From Mucilaginibacter sabulilitoris (GTDB lineage: Bacteria; Bacteroidota; Bacteroidia; Sphingobacteriales; Sphingobacteriaceae), in assembly GCF_034262375.1 (NCBI RefSeq), contig NZ_CP139558.1, forward strand, positions 5,084,001 to 5,148,000: 64,000 nt of DNA, read 5' to 3'. Positions 1-10,263 of this stretch are shown here, piece after piece (position 1 is the first letter of the stretch; every line of letters begins with the position of its first letter). The notes under the pieces were generated by a model. That model was not told the DNA's origin, did not search any database, and saw only the letters and a program-made list of their open reading frames with translations. A program made the translations under genes and the position numbers.

Positions 1-71
1 GTAACAAGTTCATTCAAAATTGCTTCTAAAGTTTTGCCATGAAGGGGGTCTTTGCTCTGTTGCTGCATCAT
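1..71 (-). CDS. VF530 (DUF2132) family protein, N-terminal part only
   Basis: An open frame begins with two Met codons at 71 and 68 and runs off the left edge of the window. Its 23 visible residues include KDPLHGKTLEAILNEL, which matches the conserved start of the small VF530 DNA-binding-like family (usually about 70-90 residues; function not settled). An in-frame stop lies just upstream at 90-92, so the start is confined to this spot. Only about a quarter to a third of the protein is visible; the family call rests on this one motif. Confidence 0.68.
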   Translation of the reverse strand, partial: MMQQQSKDPLHGKTLEAILNELV

Positions 72-322
72 GTAAAAGTACAGCTTGATTTAACAGATTG
101 CTTAAAATTTAAACCACAATGCCAATAACTTTTCAAACACGTTGTTTTACAATTAGTTAAATTCAATTTAACCGAATCATAACCAAATTTCTTATTAATA
201 CGTTTAAATAACTATTCGGAATTATGTAAATTTTTAAGAGTTATTTGCTAAATTTAGTAATTAACATATTAACCTGATAATGTACTATTACTGAACTACC
301 ATTTTGTAATTTATCTGATATA

Positions 323-3300
323 ATGAACGGCGCTAAGTTTTATTTTCTTCTATTTTTTCAAGCTTTATCATTATATGTATCTGCACAAGATTATCCCCTT
401 CATTTTCAGCGCATAGGCAGCAGGGCCAACTTATCAGAGCTTAATGTAAACACCATTATGCAGGATAATCGTGGGTTTATATGGGTAGGCACACGTGATG
501 GTTTAAACCGCTTTGATGGCAATAAGTTTAAAATTTTCAGAAATGACATTACCGATAGTACAAGCATTGGCAACAACTATGTTAACCATATTATTGAAGA
601 TAAAAACGGCGACCTCTGGATAGCTACTATTGGCGGTGGTTTAAATAGATATGATCGTAAAAAAAATCGTTTTCATAAGTATTTGCACAGTAACAGTAAC
701 CCAAATAGTATTTCCAGTAATTTTATAATAAAGTTAGCTTTTGATAAAAACGGCAACTTATGGATAGCTAATCAGAAAGAGGGTCTTGACGAATTTATTA
801 TCAGCGAAAACAGGTTTATACACTATAAATACGATCTCAATAATCCGCAAAGCATCAGCGATAATTATTTAAGGGCACTTTGTGTAGACAGGCAAAATAA
901 TTTATGGATTGGCACTACTGATGGCGGTTTAGACAAGTTTAATATTAAAACCAAAAAATTCACCATTTTCAGGCGTAACGAAAAGGATGATACTTCTATA
1001 TCATCTGATAAGATAAATACCATTTTTGAAGATAGCAGTTATCGCTTATGGATAGGGACCGAAGGCGGTGGGGTTAACTTATACAACAGTAACAACGATA
1101 CTTTTAAGCATTTTAAAAACGACCCAAACAACAGCAATTCACTTTGTTACAACGACATACAATGCATAACAGAAGACAGCAGCAATAATTTATGGATAGG
1201 TACCGAAAATGGCGGCTTAAGTGTTTTTAATGTTGCCCGAGGCAAGTTCAACACTTTCCACCAGGATGATGTTGACAACAGCAGTATTGCCAGCAATTCA
1301 ATTGATGTTATATACAGGGATAATGTTGGTAATATGTGGATCGGTGCTTTTGCATCGGGTATTAGCTTATATAAAAAGATAAAAGAAAACTTTGTTCATT
1401 ACAAACACAGCTCAGATCCTAATAGTTTATCGAGCAATTATGTTTTGGGCTTTTATGAGGACAAAAACAACAATATATGGGTAGGAACCGATGGCGGCGG
1501 GTTAAATCTTTTTGATCCTGTAAAAGGCAGCTTTATTACTTATAAACACAAACAAAATGATAAAACCAGTATTGCCGGCAATTATATATTATCGATAAAG
1601 GAAGACCATCAGGATAATTTGTGGATTGGAACGTGGGGTGATGGCTTAAGTGTTATGGATGCTAATACTCATAAATTCAAGTCATATAAACATGACCCAA
1701 AAGACAGCACCAGCCTAAGCGGTAATAATATATATGCCATAACCACTACGCCTGATCATAAAATATGGATAGGCTCTTTAGGCAACGGACTTAATTTGTA
1801 CAATCCCGGGACAAATAATTTTACACGTTTTAAGCATAGCGCCAAAGATCCTAATAGCCTGAGCAGCGATAATATCAACTCCTTACTATGCGACTCGAAA
1901 GGAAATCTTTGGGTAGGTACAAATGATGGCGGACTTAACCTTTTCAACCCAAAAACCAATTCATTCACCAGTTATAAGCATAATGATTCGGAGAACAGCA
2001 TAAGTAACAATACCACCCTTGATCTGCTTGAAGATAAAACGGGCAATATATGGATATGCACTTTTGATGGTTTAAACTGCTTTAATCCTCAAACAGGTAA
2101 GTTTACCAGTTATAAAACCCGGGATGGATTACCTAATAACTATACTTATGCTATTAAACAAGATAGCAAAGGTAACCTGTGGATAAGTACCAACAACGGC
2201 ATATCAAAATTTAACCCGGTTACAAAATCCTTTAAAAACTTTACGGTTGATGATGGTTTGCAGGCCGATGAATTTAAGCCACACGCCGCTTTAAAAAGCA
2301 GTGATGGCAAATTATACTTTGGGGGGGTTAACGGCTTTAATGTATTTGATCCGGATAAAATAACGGAAACAATTTATAATCCGCCTTTAGTTTTAACCGA
2401 CTTTCAAATTTTCACCAAAACCGTTCCGGTTGCAAATAGTAATGATGATTCATCGCCATTAAAGCAGGATATTACAGTTACTAAATCTATCACCTTAACA
2501 CATGACCAGTCGGTAATTTCATTTGAGTTTGTTTCGTTAGATTATGCCTTAACAAACAGAACAGTTTACGCTTATCAGCTGATTGGTTTTGATAAAGGGT
2601 GGAATTATGTAGGGCGTAAAAATACTGCTACCTACACCAACCTGCCGCCAGGCTATTACATATTTAAGGTTAAAAGCCAAAATAGCGACGGTAAATGGTC
2701 AAACCATGAATTGAGTGTAGAACTCACTATTTTGCCTCCCTTTTGGCTTACATGGTGGTTTATGGCGCTATCAATTGTATTTATTTTGGGCGTTGTTTAT
2801 GGCTTGTATCGCTTAAAGGTAAATTCCATCATCGCTCAAAAAGCCCTGTTAGAAAAACAGGTATCAGAGCGCACTGAAAAAGTTTTACAGCAAACAGAAG
2901 AGCTAAAAAAACAAGCTGCCGATCTTCAGCAATTAAACTCCGACTTAAAATCGCTCAACGAAGAGCTGCTATCACAATCAGAAGAGTTAGAGCTGCAACG
3001 CTTGCAGGAACAGCAAGCCCGCGAAGAGGCAGATAAAGCTAATCAGGCCAAAAGCATATTTTTGGCTACCATGAGCCATGAAATAAGGACTCCAATGAAT
3101 GGTGTGATAGGTATGGCTTCGCTTTTAGGTGAAACCGATCTGAACAACGAACAGCGCGAGTATACCGATACTATTATAGCCTGCGGCGATAGCCTGGTGA
3201 ACGTGATTAATGACATCCTTGATTTTTCAAAAATTGAATCAGGAAAAATGGAAGTGGAACAGGAAGATTTTGACCTGCGCCATTGCATTGAGGAGGTAAT

Positions 3301-4600
3301 GGACCTTTTTGCGCCAAAAGCAGCCCAGCAGGACCTTGAGCTGGTTTACCAGATTGACACTGCCCTCCCCCAGCAAATTGTTGGTGATAGCTTACGCCTT
3401 AAACAAGTAATAACAAACTTAACCGGCAACGCCTTAAAATTTACACTTAAAGGCGAAGTATTTATCAAGGTATTTCTGTCTAAAAGTTTTGATAACGGTG
3501 AAATTGAAATAGGCTTTAGTGTAATGGATACCGGTATAGGTATACCAGAAGAAAAAGTGCCCGAACTATTTAATGCTTTTTCGCAAGTTGATTCATCAAC
3601 TACGCGCAAATATGGCGGTACCGGATTAGGACTTGTGATAAGCCAGCGATTGGTAAACCTGATGGGTGGGCATATTTGGGTAGAAAGTGTTTTTAACGAG
3701 GGATCTGTCTTTGTATTTACCATAAGGGCGGCCATCAGCAAAAAACAATCGAAACATGTACCGGTAGAGTTTAATCCGACCGAAATGGAAGGCAAGAAAA
3801 TACTGATAGTTGATGACAACCAAACCAACAGATTTATACTCCAAATACAATTGGAACTTTGGGGCTTATTACCGGTAACAGCATCTTCGGCTATAGAAGC
3901 ACTACACCTGCTCGAGATTGATTCGAGAATCAATTTGGTTATAACAGATATGGAGATGCCCGATATGAACGGCATTGAGCTGGCAAGGGCAATTAAAAAT
4001 AATTACAAGGGGCTTCCGGTTATTATGCTGAGCTCCGTAGGCGACGGCTCAAAGAAAAAGTATCCGGGCCTTTTTTCGGCCATTTTAACTAAACCGGTTA
4101 AACAAAATCAGCTGGGCAAAAGTATCCAGACCGAATTACAAAATCTCAAACCGGTATCCTTTAATGAAGATAAGTCATCGGGCGTATTTGATGAGAAATT
4201 CTCCATCCAATATCCGCTGCGTATTTTAGTGGCCGAAGATAACCAGGTAAATCAAAAATTGATTGACCGGATGCTGACCAAACTTGGTTATGATTTTAAA
4301 ATGGCACAAAATGGCCATGAAGCACTGGACAGGTTAAAGCTGATTCCGTTTGATGTAATTTTCATGGATATTCAAATGCCAGAAATGGACGGGTTCGAAG
4401 CCACGCGCCATATACGTAAATACGCCTTTAAACAACCTTACATTATCGCCATGACCGCCAACGCCGGCCCTGACGACCGTGATTTGTGCCTTAGTGAAGG
4501 TATGGACGATTATATTGCCAAACCTATGAAAACGGATACGCTGGTTGAAATACTAAAAAAAGCATTCGAATCTATAAACAAAGGAAAAGAAGTTGTCTAA
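323..4600 (+). CDS. Hybrid two-component sensor kinase with reporter propeller, two receivers, no DNA-binding domain
   Basis: The 1425-residue protein senses an unknown periplasmic ligand and starts a phosphorelay. A signal peptide (about 1-21, ending in YVSA) is followed by roughly a dozen or more two-component propeller repeats of the form LWIGTxxGGLNxFN (about 45-680), a Y_Y_Y domain (about 720-800), one membrane helix (about 810-832) and a coiled coil rich in Glu and Gln. The HisKA box [11 protein letters not shown] places the phospho-His at 919; the ATPase domain follows with GGTGLGL near 1098. Two receiver domains have phospho-acceptor Asp residues at 1209 and 1349. Unlike classic Bacteroides HTCS proteins there is no C-terminal AraC domain, so the signal probably passes to an HPt protein or response regulator encoded elsewhere. 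No polysaccharide locus is adjacent. Confidence 0.93.
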   Translation: MNGAKFYFLLFFQALSLYVSAQDYPLHFQRIGSRANLSELNVNTIMQDNRGFIWVGTRDGLNRFDGNKFKIFRNDITDSTSIGNNYVNHIIEDKNGDLWIATIGGGLNRYDRKKNRFHKYLHSNSNPNSISSNFIIKLAFDKNGNLWIANQKEGLDEFIISENRFIHYKYDLNNPQSISDNYLRALCVDRQNNLWIGTTDGGLDKFNIKTKKFTIFRRNEKDDTSISSDKINTIFEDSSYRLWIGTEGGGVNLYNSNNDTFKHFKNDPNNSNSLCYNDIQCITEDSSNNLWIGTENGGLSVFNVARGKFNTFHQDDVDNSSIASNSIDVIYRDNVGNMWIGAFASGISLYKKIKENFVHYKHSSDPNSLSSNYVLGFYEDKNNNIWVGTDGGGLNLFDPVKGSFITYKHKQNDKTSIAGNYILSIKEDHQDNLWIGTWGDGLSVMDANTHKFKSYKHDPKDSTSLSGNNIYAITTTPDHKIWIGSLGNGLNLYNPGTNNFTRFKHSAKDPNSLSSDNINSLLCDSKGNLWVGTNDGGLNLFNPKTNSFTSYKHNDSENSISNNTTLDLLEDKTGNIWICTFDGLNCFNPQTGKFTSYKTRDGLPNNYTYAIKQDSKGNLWISTNNGISKFNPVTKSFKNFTVDDGLQADEFKPHAALKSSDGKLYFGGVNGFNVFDPDKITETIYNPPLVLTDFQIFTKTVPVANSNDDSSPLKQDITVTKSITLTHDQSVISFEFVSLDYALTNRTVYAYQLIGFDKGWNYVGRKNTATYTNLPPGYYIFKVKSQNSDGKWSNHELSVELTILPPFWLTWWFMALSIVFILGVVYGLYRLKVNSIIAQKALLEKQVSERTEKVLQQTEELKKQAADLQQLNSDLKSLNEELLSQSEELELQRLQEQQAREEADKANQAKSIFLATMSHEIRTPMNGVIGMASLLGETDLNNEQREYTDTIIACGDSLVNVINDILDFSKIESGKMEVEQEDFDLRHCIEEVMDLFAPKAAQQDLELVYQIDTALPQQIVGDSLRLKQVITNLTGNALKFTLKGEVFIKVFLSKSFDNGEIEIGFSVMDTGIGIPEEKVPELFNAFSQVDSSTTRKYGGTGLGLVISQRLVNLMGGHIWVESVFNEGSVFVFTIRAAISKKQSKHVPVEFNPTEMEGKKILIVDDNQTNRFILQIQLELWGLLPVTASSAIEALHLLEIDSRINLVITDMEMPDMNGIELARAIKNNYKGLPVIMLSSVGDGSKKKYPGLFSAILTKPVKQNQLGKSIQTELQNLKPVSFNEDKSSGVFDEKFSIQYPLRILVAEDNQVNQKLIDRMLTKLGYDFKMAQNGHEALDRLKLIPFDVIFMDIQMPEMDGFEATRHIRKYAFKQPYIIAMTANAGPDDRDLCLSEGMDDYIAKPMKTDTLVEILKKAFESINKGKEVV

Positions 4601-4606
4601 CAACTC

Positions 4607-5260
4607 CTATCCCATCAGTTCCTTCATCAGTTTATCAAAAGCTTCCTTCATTTCGGCAAGGTCCTGCTCCAGTTTGGCCACCCGGGTTTCCAGTCCACTG
4701 CCCGAGCGGGTTCCGGTTTCTTCCGTCTCGTCATCCTCAGGTATTTCGGGTGTCCCGCCTAATAAATGGGCGTACCTTACCTCCTTTTGCCCCGGGCGTT
4801 TTGGTAATTGTACAAGATATGGCATAGCCGGATCAGCCAGTTTTTCGAGCATCTCCTGTACTTCCTCTATCGATTCAAACTCATACAACCTGCCAGAGTT
4901 GGTATTAAGTTCGCCTGGGGTTTGTGGCCCTCGTAGTATCAGCAAACACAGCAAAGCTACTTCGGCCGGTATCACCGGGAAAACAATAGCAAAATTGTGT
5001 TTATATTTTATGTTACGGATAGATCCGCCGGTTACGGTAGATATTAGTCCGCGTCTCTTCAGGGTATTTAATGCCTCAGTAACTGTCCCGTCGTCATAAT
5101 TCACAACAGGTTTACGCGATGTTTTTTGATTACAGGCCGCAGTTAAACCATTAAGTGTCATTGGGTAATAATCGGGCGTGGTTTTACTTTTCTCCATCAG
5201 CGAGCCCAGTACACGCAGTTCAACGGCGTCAAGTACAGGTAAAGTTTTAGGTGAATCCAT
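4607..5260 (-). CDS. YceH/UPF0502 (DUF480) family protein
   Basis: A 217-residue cytoplasmic protein of the DUF480 family, which folds as tandem winged-helix domains; its cellular role is not established. Family hallmarks are the LPVLDAVELRVLGSLMEK start, YYPMTLNGLTAACNQK and the following SRKPVV region, then a second winged helix with LLILRGPQTPGEL. The C-terminus (about 175-215) is an acidic stretch followed by a short coiled coil. I chose the ATG at 5260 because conservation begins there; the frame extends 19 codons further, but that extension looks unrelated. It ends 6 bases from the hybrid kinase gene in convergent orientation. Confidence 0.85.
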   Translation of the reverse strand: MDSPKTLPVLDAVELRVLGSLMEKSKTTPDYYPMTLNGLTAACNQKTSRKPVVNYDDGTVTEALNTLKRRGLISTVTGGSIRNIKYKHNFAIVFPVIPAEVALLCLLILRGPQTPGELNTNSGRLYEFESIEEVQEMLEKLADPAMPYLVQLPKRPGQKEVRYAHLLGGTPEIPEDDETEETGTRSGSGLETRVAKLEQDLAEMKEAFDKLMKELMG

Positions 5261-5368
5261 GGCTAAATATAAGCAGGTTTTTATAGCCTCAAAATAATAG
5301 CAGTTATTTTTAAACACTTCATGTTAATGAATGGTAAAATTTAGCTTAAATGTGTTACTTTGTATTAC

Positions 5369-6187
5369 ATGTCTTTATTCATAACATCACTAAATTCGGG
5401 AAGTAATGGCAATTGCTATTACGTGGGTAACGAGCGGGAGGCTATATTGGTTGATGCCGGCATATCATGCCGGGAAACTGAAAAACGGATGGCCCGGCTT
5501 GGTTTATCCATGCAAAAAGTAAAGGCCATTTTTGTATCGCATGAACATTCCGACCATATCAGGGGCATACCTGTGCTGGCCAAAAAATTCAATTTACCGG
5601 TATATATTACTCCGGGAACGCTGCTCCATTTAGGTAGTAGTCTGGATATGCAATATGTTCATCACCTGCGTGAGTTTGAAACGGTAAACATCGGTGAATT
5701 GCAGGTAACCTCCTTTCCTAAGGAGCATGATGCATCGGAGCCGCACAGTTTTATCATCAGCTGTCGTGATATTAACGTGGGCGTCTTTACTGATATAGGT
5801 ATTGTATGCGACAGGCTTATCCGCTACTTTAGCCAATGTCATGCCGCATTTCTGGAAGCTAATTATGATGATGAAATGCTAGATAACGGCGGTTACCCTT
5901 ATCACTTAAAAAGACGTATCCGTGGTGGAAAAGGTCACTTATCAAACAAACAGGCGTTAACCCTTTTTACAACACACAGGCCGGCGCACATGACCCACCT
6001 GCTACTCTCCCACTTGTCGCATAACAATAATAACCCGCAATTGGTCGAAGAGCTTTTTACAGCCTGCGCCGATGGTATAAATATAGTGGTAGCCTCGCGC
6101 TTTCAGGAAACCCCGGTTTTCCATATTGGCCACTCCGGACAAACCAGTACTTTAGTGGGTCAACTTGACCTTGGTTTTAATTTATAG
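5369..6187 (+). CDS. MBL-fold metallo-hydrolase, YycJ/WalJ-like
   Basis: A 272-residue cytoplasmic metallo-beta-lactamase-fold hydrolase. The opening FITSLNSGSNGNCYYV is characteristic of the YycJ/WalJ branch, whose Gram-positive members are linked to DNA repair and cell-wall control. The metal-binding motif is intact as H58-E-H60-S-D62-H63. Later ligands are probably in FPKEHDASEPHSF, VFTDIG and the LLSHLSHNN region near the C-terminus. The ATG at 5369 is preferred over a TTG nine bases upstream. It is divergent from the YceH gene. The substrate cannot be told from sequence; a nuclease or phosphodiesterase activity is an inference from the family. Confidence 0.85.
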   Translation: MSLFITSLNSGSNGNCYYVGNEREAILVDAGISCRETEKRMARLGLSMQKVKAIFVSHEHSDHIRGIPVLAKKFNLPVYITPGTLLHLGSSLDMQYVHHLREFETVNIGELQVTSFPKEHDASEPHSFIISCRDINVGVFTDIGIVCDRLIRYFSQCHAAFLEANYDDEMLDNGGYPYHLKRRIRGGKGHLSNKQALTLFTTHRPAHMTHLLLSHLSHNNNNPQLVEELFTACADGINIVVASRFQETPVFHIGHSGQTSTLVGQLDLGFNL

Positions 6188-6203
6188 TTTAGTATCAAGT
6201 AGT

Positions 6204-6276
6204 TAGTATCAGGTATCAAGACTAAAATCTTTGGTTAGGTGACTAACATCCAAAAAATACTTAATACCTGACACTA
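6204..6276. repeat. Intergenic imperfect palindrome (REP-like) overlapping a stop codon
   Basis: Two 17-base arms, 6204-6220 (tagtatcaggtatcaag) and 6260-6276 (cttaatacctgacacta), pair with two mismatches across a 39-base centre that itself holds a short inverted repeat (gttag/ctaac near 6234-6246). It lies between two convergent genes, and the right arm contains the stop codon of the minus-strand peptidase. A partial extra copy (agtatcaag at 6191-6199) sits just before the left arm. It could be a bidirectional terminator or a dispersed repeat unit. Confidence 0.5.
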
Positions 6277-7050
6277 AAAAGCCTTACCCTGCATAAATAT
6301 CCTATTGAGCATCGTGTATAACTCCGGATGCTTATGTTTAAACTCATCGGGTTTCTGAAAAAAGTATTCGGCTGCTACGGCAAAAAATTCAGCCTCACTG
6401 GTAGCGGCGTATGGGTTAATGTCCGAGTGACCTTCCTCAATTTTTCTGATCTCCTGGTGAATCATTTTTAACCAGGGAATTACATACTCGTGCGCCAGTA
6501 GGTTTTCGGGGATCCCGTCCGTTGCCCCATCTGATTTATCAAGCAGGTGAACAAACTCATGTATAGCGGTATTTTCTTTACCTGGCGACTGTGAGAACCC
6601 TTTAATTAGTGCCGCACGCGACAATATCATTTGGCCGTTCATATAACCATTACCCACCATACCCAATATATTCCGGTTTTCACCCTCAAACTGGAACTCA
6701 CTATCAAAAGTATCCGGATATAAAATCACATTTGTTAAATTCGTGTATTTCCAATTCTTAAATCCAAATACCGGTATAACAGCGCTCGCAGCTATCATGA
6801 CCCGGTCTGTATCTTCAACCACAGTGCCCACTCCTTCTATCGTGATACCAGCCAAAAAACTTGCGGTCTTTTGCTCAAACAGAAATTTTGCTTCAGTATC
6901 CAGATTTTGGTAAAACGGAATATGTTGCGCCAAAAGTGATTTATAAATATTGCCGGAGGCAGTGGTGCGGACCTTTGCTTTACGCCGGAGTAGCCAAAAA
7001 TAGTAGGCGGATACGATGAATATGATACCAAGAATAAGGATTAAAGCCAT
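6274..7050 (-). CDS. M90 (MtfA-like) zinc metallopeptidase, membrane-anchored
   Basis: A 258-residue peptidase of the M90/MtfA family. One hydrophobic helix (about residues 2-20) anchors it, with basic residues just after, so the catalytic part is probably cytosolic. The zinc motif H164-E-F-V-H168 lies in TAIHEFVHLLDKSDG, the family signature. MtfA of E. coli is a soluble aminopeptidase that sequesters the Mlc repressor; here the membrane anchor and lack of a PTS context make the same role unlikely. The gene follows the DUF92 gene by 19 bases on the same strand and is probably cotranscribed. Its stop codon is part of an inverted repeat. Confidence 0.85.
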   Translation of the reverse strand: MALILILGIIFIVSAYYFWLLRRKAKVRTTASGNIYKSLLAQHIPFYQNLDTEAKFLFEQKTASFLAGITIEGVGTVVEDTDRVMIAASAVIPVFGFKNWKYTNLTNVILYPDTFDSEFQFEGENRNILGMVGNGYMNGQMILSRAALIKGFSQSPGKENTAIHEFVHLLDKSDGATDGIPENLLAHEYVIPWLKMIHQEIRKIEEGHSDINPYAATSEAEFFAVAAEYFFQKPDEFKHKHPELYTMLNRIFMQGKAF

Positions 7051-7069
7051 AGCAGTTCAAATATCGGCA

Positions 7070-7780
7070 TTAAGTAAAGTAAATCAACAGTGCGGTTAGG
7101 GCAGCTATTAGTGTATTTAAAAAGTTCACCATGTTGTTGCCGATGATCATTTGTCGCTCCAGCGTCGCACCTAACACCGAATCGGCTAAATTCCCCACTG
7201 TGCCGGCTATCACAATAACCATTATACTCGTGTCCCACCCAAAACCTATGGCATAAATCACGGCTATGATCAAACTCCCGCCAATGCCAATCAATGTACC
7301 TTCGAGGCTAATCACACCATCGAGCCCGCGCTGATCGGGTTTCCAGCTGATGATATTAAAAAAACGGCGCCCGTATACAGTCCCCAATTCTGACGACAAC
7401 GTATCGGCAGTAGCCGAAGCAAAACCGGCAGCCATCATCAGTTGCCATAAATGAGTTGAGTTTGGTATTAGTAAAACCATTATGCCAATTATAGCCGCGA
7501 TACCGGCATTGGCTAAAACCTGTCCGGGTGTGCGCCCCTTTTTGTGTTCTTCGGCGGTAGCAAAATTTTGTTTTTTGCTTTTTTGCCATGATGTGGCAGA
7601 TGAACCCAATATAAAAAAGGTAGTCATCATAGCTACCCCGGTATATCCCGCCCCTGCAAAAACCAGGCAGGCCACCGCGGCACCAGTCAATGCGGCCAAA
7701 AATGTAAGCTTGCGGGCCAATAAACTATAGGCGATACCAGAAACCAAAATAAGGGCCAATAAGCCATAATGTGCAAGCAT
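7070..7780 (-). CDS. DUF92 family integral membrane protein
   Basis: A 236-residue polytopic membrane protein of the DUF92 family. About six to seven hydrophobic segments are visible. The conserved loop ASATADTLSSELGTVYGR and the later GTVGNLADSVLGATLER match the family. Plant VTE6, a phytyl-phosphate kinase, belongs to it, and bacterial members may phosphorylate an isoprenoid alcohol phosphate; that function is only inferred here. The ATG at 7780 is chosen over a TTG three codons upstream. It appears to head a two-gene operon with the M90 peptidase gene. Confidence 0.82.
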   Translation of the reverse strand: MLAHYGLLALILVSGIAYSLLARKLTFLAALTGAAVACLVFAGAGYTGVAMMTTFFILGSSATSWQKSKKQNFATAEEHKKGRTPGQVLANAGIAAIIGIMVLLIPNSTHLWQLMMAAGFASATADTLSSELGTVYGRRFFNIISWKPDQRGLDGVISLEGTLIGIGGSLIIAVIYAIGFGWDTSIMVIVIAGTVGNLADSVLGATLERQMIIGNNMVNFLNTLIAALTALLIYFT

Positions 7781-7850
7781 AATAACCAAAGGTATTTATT
7801 GCCGGGATAATAATTAAATTAAGCAGTCAATTCATACTTTTGAAGCTACT

Positions 7851-8540
7851 ATGAAAGATATATTAGGACAGGCCATACACGATCATTATTACAAAAAGCC
7901 AAAGCATAAGTTATGGATCAATAATCAATACGGCCCCAAAGAAGAAATGCCCATTGACATTTATTTTCGGGATGAAGATGATATGCCCGATATAGAATGG
8001 CTGGCATTAAACGAGTGCCGCGGCGAGGTTCTTGATATTGGCGCAGGCGCGGGAAGCCATGCGTTGCTGTTGCAGGAACGGGGCTTTGATGTTACCGCGC
8101 TGGATATATCAGTCTTAGCTTCGGAAGTGTTGAAAGCCCGCGGAGTTAATAAAATAATCACTGCCGACATATTTGAATATCAGGAGCAAAAGTTTGATAC
8201 CTTACTATTGCTCATGAACGGCATTGGCCTTACAGGTACTTTACTTAACCTGAAAACCTTTTTACAGCATGCCAAACTGTTGCTCCATAAAGGTGGCCAG
8301 CTTTTGTTCGACTCGTCAGACATAGCTTATTTGTATGAAGGCAAGCTACCTGATAACGGCCGGTATTATGGCGAAATCCAATATCAGTATCAATATCATC
8401 AGCAAAAAACAGATTGGTTCCCCTGGCTTTATGCAGATGAGAATACGCTTGCTGCCATTGCCGATGAAATGGGTTACAACATGGAGGTTTTACTGGAAGA
8501 TGAATACAAACAATACCTGGTACGCCTAACGCTTAAATAA
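7851..8540 (+). CDS. Class I SAM-dependent methyltransferase
   Basis: A 229-residue cytoplasmic methyltransferase. The SAM-binding motif I is VLDIGAGAGSHALLLQERG (about 61-79), followed by the acidic end of strand 2 (VTALDIS) and motif IV-like DTLLLLMNGIGLTG. The substrate is unknown. The N-terminus (about 1-45) is family-specific and includes KHKLWINNQYG. The gene is followed after 6 bases by the pirin gene, so the two are probably cotranscribed. A TAnnTTTG-like box lies at 7835-7842, very close to the start and without a clear upstream partner. Confidence 0.85.
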   Translation: MKDILGQAIHDHYYKKPKHKLWINNQYGPKEEMPIDIYFRDEDDMPDIEWLALNECRGEVLDIGAGAGSHALLLQERGFDVTALDISVLASEVLKARGVNKIITADIFEYQEQKFDTLLLLMNGIGLTGTLLNLKTFLQHAKLLLHKGGQLLFDSSDIAYLYEGKLPDNGRYYGEIQYQYQYHQQKTDWFPWLYADENTLAAIADEMGYNMEVLLEDEYKQYLVRLTLK

Positions 8541-8546
8541 ACTGTC

Positions 8547-9401
8547 ATGAAAAAAACCATTGAATATATACTGGAAGGTCGTGAGAAAAAGATAACTGAA
8601 GATGATGTGGTAAGGCAGCCTTTACCGCATCAAAAGTTCAGGTTTGCCAATCCTTTTATTGTTTTGCACCACATGGGTCCGGTAGTTATTCAACCAGGAC
8701 AATTGTCAAGGATACATCCGCACCCGCATCGTGGTTTTAGTCCCTACACCTTTATGCTGCAGGGTGAAGGTTACCATCGCGATAATGCAGGCAATGATAA
8801 AGTACTTAAAGCCGGTGGCGTACAATGGATGTTTGCCGGCCGCGGTATTTTACATAGTGAAGGCCCAACCGATGAGCTATTAAAACATGGCGGCACACAG
8901 GAAATTATACAACTTTGGATAAACGCGCCCAAGGCCCATAAATGGGACGAACCATTTTACCAGGCCGCAACACGCGAACAATTACCATTGGTGCTACAGG
9001 GAGATGGCTTGAATTTCAGGCTCGCCAGCGGCGATTACGAAGACAAAACAGGACCTATTAAAAACTTCACTCCTGTTATTTCCATTATAGGCGAAATTAC
9101 CACCGGAAAAACCGCCAGTTTCACGGCTACTCCGGGCTACTGGACCTTATTATATATTACACGTGGCGATGTGGTAGTAAACGGTGAAACTATTGCAGCT
9201 CATAACCTTATTGTGTTCAGTAAGGAAAATGAAGATATTGCCGTGACAGCTACAACGGATGCCCAGGTACTTTATCTCTCGGCCCAACCACTTGAAGAAC
9301 CGGTTGCCGCTAAAGATAATTTTGTAATGAATACCCCCGAAGAGAATGAACAGGCCATTTCTGATTATAAAAATGGCCTGTTCGGGAGTTTGAGTTTTTA
9401 A
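8547..9401 (+). CDS. Pirin family protein
   Basis: A 284-residue bicupin of the pirin family, a cytoplasmic metal-binding fold; some members have quercetin dioxygenase activity and others act as regulators. The metal ligands are visible in IHPHPHRGFSP (about 52-62) and in the Glu/His pair of GRGILHSEGP (about 97-106). The C-terminal cupin (about 170-260) is present and the length is typical. The bacterial substrate is generally unknown. It is coupled to the preceding methyltransferase gene and ends 12 bases before the convergent DUF4097 gene. Confidence 0.9.
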   Translation: MKKTIEYILEGREKKITEDDVVRQPLPHQKFRFANPFIVLHHMGPVVIQPGQLSRIHPHPHRGFSPYTFMLQGEGYHRDNAGNDKVLKAGGVQWMFAGRGILHSEGPTDELLKHGGTQEIIQLWINAPKAHKWDEPFYQAATREQLPLVLQGDGLNFRLASGDYEDKTGPIKNFTPVISIIGEITTGKTASFTATPGYWTLLYITRGDVVVNGETIAAHNLIVFSKENEDIAVTATTDAQVLYLSAQPLEEPVAAKDNFVMNTPEENEQAISDYKNGLFGSLSF

Positions 9402-9413
9402 AATAACGAAGTG

Positions 9414-10250
9414 TTACTTTGTTTTGCGGATGTAAATATTTCCGTTCATATTCTTCATCATCATCTCGGGGCCGCCGCCTTCAATTTTGCCGTATACCCA
9501 GTCATCAATTTTCAGGCTGTACATACCGGCTTTATTGTTGCGCGAAACCGCGGGTTTTTGCTGGGTGTTGGTAACCACATCAAAATCGGTATAAATATCA
9601 CCACGGTCTGATTTTAGCTTCACGTTAGCTTTTAATGTAGCCGGGAAGGTTACATCAACATTTCCGTTCAGAGTAGAGAAAGCCATGGCGGCTTTGGGGT
9701 CGATGGCCTTAAATTTCACATTAACCTCCCCATTAACGGTGTTGGCTACAACCGAACCTGAAACATTGTTCAGTTTTATGGAGCCATTCACATTGGTTAC
9801 TTCCAGTTCGCCGCTCACATTGCTCACATTAATGTCGCCATTGTTCACCGTATTGAGTTTTAATTTAACATCGTTTCGCGGAACCTTAATGGTCAAATTG
9901 ATATTCTTATTGCCCATGCTGCTGTGGATATTAACCTGGTTGTTATTTTCTTCGGCAGTTACATCCAGACTATTAGCCGGACTTAAACGTCGCATGCCGA
10001 TAGCAGCCTCCTTAACACGTCCACTCTTTTCATCTCCCGATTGTGCGTCAATAAGTATATCTTTCCCCTCATAGCTTACCAATGTAATAGATCCGCTTAC
10101 TAAATGGGCATTCAATTTATATGGCTTACCCGGATCGCTTAATGGTACCACCAATTGTTCTGAATTGCTACTTTGCGCCCAAATACGCGTACTGAGCAAC
10201 AGAATAAGTATTAATACACCTCCAATTTTTATGGTTTTTGTCCTTTTCAT
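9414..10250 (-). CDS. DUF4097 beta-solenoid protein, exported (second copy)
   Basis: A 278-residue exported protein with a signal peptide (about 1-25, ending IWAQ). The rest is the DUF4097 right-handed beta pattern: short strands such as VNNGDINVSNVSGELEVTN followed by SIKLNNVSG repeat with a period of about 17-20 residues. It is the last gene of a four-gene operon with a sigma factor, an anti-sigma protein and a DUF4097 paralogue. The C-terminal ending NMNGNIYIRK is shared with that paralogue, so the two probably arose by duplication. A role in envelope sensing or as a product of the stress regulon is an inference. Confidence 0.82.
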   Translation of the reverse strand: MKRTKTIKIGGVLILILLLSTRIWAQSSNSEQLVVPLSDPGKPYKLNAHLVSGSITLVSYEGKDILIDAQSGDEKSGRVKEAAIGMRRLSPANSLDVTAEENNNQVNIHSSMGNKNINLTIKVPRNDVKLKLNTVNNGDINVSNVSGELEVTNVNGSIKLNNVSGSVVANTVNGEVNVKFKAIDPKAAMAFSTLNGNVDVTFPATLKANVKLKSDRGDIYTDFDVVTNTQQKPAVSRNNKAGMYSLKIDDWVYGKIEGGGPEMMMKNMNGNIYIRKTK

Positions 10251-10263
10251 ATCGTAACCTTTA

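Noticed and set aside
400-2300. Apparent tandem DNA repeats in the hybrid kinase gene
   Set aside because: They are codon-level traces of the protein propeller repeats, with diverged DNA; not a separate repeat or CRISPR array.
3346-3975. Minus-strand frame of 209 codons inside the hybrid kinase gene
   Set aside because: It is antisense to conserved ATPase and receiver domains, has a composition typical of an antisense shadow and resembles no family.
4593-5099. Plus-strand frame of 168 codons opposite the YceH-family gene
   Set aside because: Ser-rich, low-complexity shadow of a well-supported gene on the other strand.
7835-7842. TACTTTTG as promoter of the methyltransferase gene
   Set aside because: No TTG is found 17-23 bases upstream and the box is only 8 bases from the ATG, so I did not list it as a promoter.
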